The notes below the pieces were generated by a model. It had not been told where the DNA came from and ran no database searches. It saw only the letters and a list, made by a program, of their open reading frames with translations. 64,000 nucleotides of DNA. Origin: Nocardioides alpinus (GTDB taxonomy: Bacteria; Actinomycetota; Actinomycetes; Propionibacteriales; Nocardioidaceae). Location of the stretch: NCBI RefSeq assembly GCF_900112035.1, contig NZ_FOKC01000004.1, positions 186,001 to 250,000 on the forward strand, given 5' to 3'. Positions 61,193-64,000 of this stretch are shown here, piece by piece. Within the stretch, counting starts at the first letter, position 1. Each line of letters opens with the position of its first letter. Both the position numbers and the translations under genes were made by a program.

Positions 61193-61962
61193 CGCGAGAG
61201 CACCCCCAGCCGCTCGAAGAGGTCGACCACCGCAGGTGCGGCTGCCGCCCCCTGGCCGAGGACCTCGACGTTGGAGCTCGACGGCGGCGGGAGGACCAGG
61301 CGCACCCGGGACGGGCCGACCGGCGAGCCGGTGGTCTGCCGCTCCTCGATCGGCACCTTCTTGGCCTTCATCCGACCCGGCACCGTCGGGTAGCGCGGCG
61401 CGACGCCCCCCTCGAGGATGGTCACGACGGCGGGCAGCGGCAGCCGGAAGGTCTCGTGGCCGTCCGGGCCGGAGCCGCTGGCCGTGACCTCGCCGTCCGA
61501 CACCGACACCGAGCTGACCCCGTTGACGACCGGCCAGCCGAGCTCGTAGGCGAGGCGGATGCCGACCTGGAAGTCGCCGCTGTCGGCGGCGTCGTTGCCG
61601 AGCAGGACCAGCTCGTGGGGCGTGCCGGCGGCCTCGTGGTCGCGTACGACGGCCGCGAGCTCGCGCGCGACGTCGGCCGGGCCGAAGGTCGCGGACTCGG
61701 CGACGACATGGGTCGCGGCGGCGCAGCCGACGGCGAGGGCCGCGCGGAGCTGCTCGACCGCGTCGGCGTCGCCGAGCGTCACGACGGTGGCCGAGCCGCC
61801 GTCGGCTGCGGCGACCTGGACGGCCAGCTCGACGGCGCACTCCTCGTGGGCGCTCATGGTGAATCCGGCGAACCGGCCGTCGACGCCCTGGCCGTCCTCG
61901 GTGAGCACGACCTCGCTCGAGGAGTCGACCACGCGCTTCACGCAGACCAGGGGGTTGGTCAT
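61189..61962 (-). CDS. etfB: Electron transfer flavoprotein subunit beta
   Basis: 257 residues with the AMP-binding region (LLGNDAADSGDFQVG) and the recognition loop PRYPTVPGRMKAKKVPIEE that docks to dehydrogenases. It overlaps the dimethylglycine-dehydrogenase-like gene by 4 nt, so this ETF is probably dedicated to that enzyme. Confidence 0.95.
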   Translation of the reverse strand: MTNPLVCVKRVVDSSSEVVLTEDGQGVDGRFAGFTMSAHEECAVELAVQVAAADGGSATVVTLGDADAVEQLRAALAVGCAAATHVVAESATFGPADVARELAAVVRDHEAAGTPHELVLLGNDAADSGDFQVGIRLAYELGWPVVNGVSSVSVSDGEVTASGSGPDGHETFRLPLPAVVTILEGGVAPRYPTVPGRMKAKKVPIEERQTTGSPVGPSRVRLVLPPPSSSNVEVLGQGAAAAPAVVDLFERLGVLSR

Positions 61963-64000
61963 CGGATTCTTTCGTTCATGGGGTCGAGGAGCGGGGTGGC
62001 GTCGACCGAGCCGACTGTCACCGGGTAGAGCTCCTCCATGTAGGACACCGCGAGCTCGTTGCCGATGGTGGCCTGGTCGGGCGGCAGGTAGGCGAGCAGC
62101 ACGTGCGTGCCCAGGGACGGCGCGGACCCCGCGCTCGTGACGTAGGGGTGGTGACCGTGGCCGTCGGTGAGCGTGCCGCCGTCGCGGGTCAGGATCGGTT
62201 CGCCCCCGAGCATGTAGCGCTTGGTCCCGGACGCCGACGTGTGGTCGTCGACCGTCAGGGTGCAGAGCACCGCCTGCGGAGCAGCATCACGCTGGGCGAG
62301 GTAGGCCTCCTTGCCCACGAAGTCAGCAGCCTTCACCTTCGGGCGCTGCATGCCGGCCTCGACGATGCTGCGCTCGCCGTCGAGCTCGGCGCCGTAGGCG
62401 CGGTAGCCCTTCTCGAGGCGACCCGTCGTCCCGTAGACGCCGATGCCGGCGGGCACCGCGCCGTGCGGGGCACCGGCGTCGAGCAGCGCCTCCCAGAGGT
62501 CGGCGGCCTGCGACATCGGGACGTAGAGCTCCCAGCCCAGCTCACCGACGTAGGAGATGCGCGACGCGAGCACGGTCAGCTCGCCGCCCGTGCTCGACGC
62601 CACGGTGATCTCGCGGCAGCTCAGGAACCCGAAGCCGGCGTCGGAGACGTCGTCCGCGGTCAGCGAGGACAGGATGTCGCGGGCGCGCGGGCCCCAGATG
62701 CCGATGGTCGAGGTGTCATCGGTGCGGTCGGTGAGGGTCGTCGACCCGCTCTCGGGGAGGTGGCCTGCGAACCAGGCGCGGTCGGCCATGCCGTGCGCGC
62801 CGCCGGTCACGACACGGAAGTGGTCGTCACCGAGCCGCATGACGGTCAGGTCCGAGCGGAAGCCGCCCTTGGCATCGAGGACCGGCGTGTAGATCACCTT
62901 GCCGACCGCTACGTCGCACTGCGCGACGCAGGTCCCCTGGACGACGTCGAGCGCCTCCGGGCCCTCGATGTCGAAGATGCAGAAGGCCGACAGGTCGATG
63001 ACCGCTGCTGCCTCCCGCATCCTCAGGTGCTCGGCGTTGATGATCGGGCTCCACCACCGCGCGTCCCACTCGTGCTCGCGCGGCATCACGGCATCGCCGT
63101 AGTGCTCGAGCAGGGAGGCGTTGGACTCGTACCAGAACGGGCGCTCCCAGCCGGCGGTCTCGAAGAACACGGCGCCGAGCTTCTGCTGCGAGCCGTGCAT
63201 CGGCGACAGCCGCTGGTCGCGGTCGGACTCGTACTGCTCACTGGGGTGGATGATCCCGTAGGTCTTGATGAACGACTCGGTCGTGCGCAGGCGCGTGTGC
63301 TCGCGGCGCTTCTGGTGGGTGTGGAAGCGCGCGATGTCGCTGTGGTGCACGTCGATCTCGGAGTGGCCGTGGGTCATCCACTCGGCGACCGCGCGACCGA
63401 CGCCGGGGCCCTCCTTGATCCACACGGCCGAGGCCGTCCAGAGCCCGGCGACCTCGCTCTCGCCGAGGATCGGGTTGCCGTCGCAGGTCAGGGAGAGCAG
63501 TCCGTTGATGGCGTAGCGCATCTCCGCGCCCTCGGCGCCGAGCAGCTCGGGCATCAGCTCGTAGGCCTGCTCGAGCTGCGGGTCGAAGTCGTCCTCGGTG
63601 AAGGGCATCTCGGTCGGCGAGAGCTTGGCCTGGTCGATCGAGGGGATGTCCTCGGGCTCGTGGAGGATCGCGCGGTGGGCGTAGGACCCGACCTCCATGT
63701 CGGCACCGTGCTGGCGCTCGTAGCAGAAGGTGTCCATGTCGCGCACGATCGGGAAGGAGATCTCGCCGTCCGTCTCCGCCAGCTGCGGGCAGGGGCCGAC
63801 GCTGATCATCTGGTGCACCGCGGGAGTCAGCGGGATGCCGATGCCGGCCATGTCGCCGAGCTTGGGGCTCCACACCCCGGCGGCGATCACGACCGTGCCC
63901 GCCTCGATGTCGCCGCCGGTCGTGCGCACCCGGGTGATGCGGCGGGTGCCGTGGGGGCCGTCCTCGGTGTCGAGGCCGGTGACCTCGACTGTCGGGACCA
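61959..64000 (-). CDS. FAD-dependent oxidoreductase / GcvT fusion (dimethylglycine dehydrogenase-like), N-terminus outside window
   Basis: About 680 residues visible; the frame runs open past 64000, so the N-terminal FAD-binding motif is missing from view. The visible parts are the end of the DAO-type FAD domain (VVIAAGVWSPKLGDMAGIG), a linker and a GcvT-type folate-binding aminomethyltransferase region (FDIEGPEALDVVQGTCV, RISYVGELGWELYVP, EKGYRAYGAELDGERSI). Such enzymes oxidatively demethylate dimethylglycine or sarcosine and send electrons to ETF. Neighbouring etfB and etfA support a dehydrogenase rather than an oxidase. Exact substrate open. Confidence 0.88.
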   Translation of the reverse strand, partial: VPTVEVTGLDTEDGPHGTRRITRVRTTGGDIEAGTVVIAAGVWSPKLGDMAGIGIPLTPAVHQMISVGPCPQLAETDGEISFPIVRDMDTFCYERQHGADMEVGSYAHRAILHEPEDIPSIDQAKLSPTEMPFTEDDFDPQLEQAYELMPELLGAEGAEMRYAINGLLSLTCDGNPILGESEVAGLWTASAVWIKEGPGVGRAVAEWMTHGHSEIDVHHSDIARFHTHQKRREHTRLRTTESFIKTYGIIHPSEQYESDRDQRLSPMHGSQQKLGAVFFETAGWERPFWYESNASLLEHYGDAVMPREHEWDARWWSPIINAEHLRMREAAAVIDLSAFCIFDIEGPEALDVVQGTCVAQCDVAVGKVIYTPVLDAKGGFRSDLTVMRLGDDHFRVVTGGAHGMADRAWFAGHLPESGSTTLTDRTDDTSTIGIWGPRARDILSSLTADDVSDAGFGFLSCREITVASSTGGELTVLASRISYVGELGWELYVPMSQAADLWEALLDAGAPHGAVPAGIGVYGTTGRLEKGYRAYGAELDGERSIVEAGMQRPKVKAADFVGKEAYLAQRDAAPQAVLCTLTVDDHTSASGTKRYMLGGEPILTRDGGTLTDGHGHHPYVTSAGSAPSLGTHVLLAYLPPDQATIGNELAVSYMEELYPVTVGSVDATPLLDPMNERIR

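Overview
The window is GC-rich chromosomal DNA of an actinobacterium. The gene set includes CarD, SenX3-RegX3 with PhoU, the mycothiol glycosyltransferase MshA, a YrbE/Mce lipid importer with its Mkl ATPase, and a menaquinone/geranylgeranyl reductase-like flavoprotein. Gene content and style suggest the Nocardioides/Nocardioidaceae group; this is inference, since no 16S gene or species marker is present. It looks like ordinary core chromosome: no insertion sequence, phage, CRISPR array or plasmid function was seen. Many genes overlap by 4 nt (ATGA or GTGA). Many unlinked genes lack a Shine-Dalgarno and instead carry a -10-like hexamer 6-7 nt before the start codon, which is the layout of leaderless mRNAs.

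Layout. 1-5.1 kb: a sugar/cation symporter (cut by the window edge), a PLP decarboxylase and uracil-DNA glycosylase in one overlapping unit, then a LigB-type dioxygenase, pyridoxal kinase and tRNA-Thr(UGU). 5.2-12.7 kb: a GH13 glucosidase, a kinase-like DUF4032 protein, an HTH/HEAT-like regulator whose 3' end is unclear, a membrane metallophosphoesterase and rlmB. 12.7-22.2 kb: cysS, a C39-like peptidase, a membrane sulfite-oxidase-family enzyme, ispF-ispD facing a degenerate IspD homologue, carD, a UbiA-type protein, a lipoprotein, gpmA and phoU. 22.3-40.8 kb: senX3-regX3, an EamA exporter, ybjN-mshA, an RNase H fusion, SDR, racemase, an OFA-type MFS with a 42-residue small subunit, a methyltransferase preceded by a 27-residue peptide gene, an iron alcohol dehydrogenase (HOT type) with a tandem-Nudix protein, two acyltransferases, a geranylgeranyl reductase-family enzyme and a TlpA-CcdA pair. 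40.9-48.6 kb: rpoC and rpoB on the minus strand. 48.7-60.1 kb: a complete mce operon (mkl, yrbEA, yrbEB, mceA-F, two Mce-associated proteins) reading toward rpoB. 60.2-64 kb: etfA, etfB and a dimethylglycine-dehydrogenase-like FAD/GcvT enzyme that runs off the window.

How the genes work together. The mce operon encodes one envelope lipid importer. EtfAB with the FAD/GcvT oxidase would pass electrons from an N-methyl amine substrate to the respiratory chain. IspD and IspF belong to the MEP isoprenoid pathway. SenX3-RegX3 and PhoU form a phosphate-sensing module. The most striking feature is the IspD pair: the complete-looking IspD lacks the dimer-arm catalytic residues (DTxK and DR), and the overlapping convergent homologue keeps exactly those residues but lacks the CTP-binding loop. 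Complementary loss suggests a heteromeric cytidylyltransferase.
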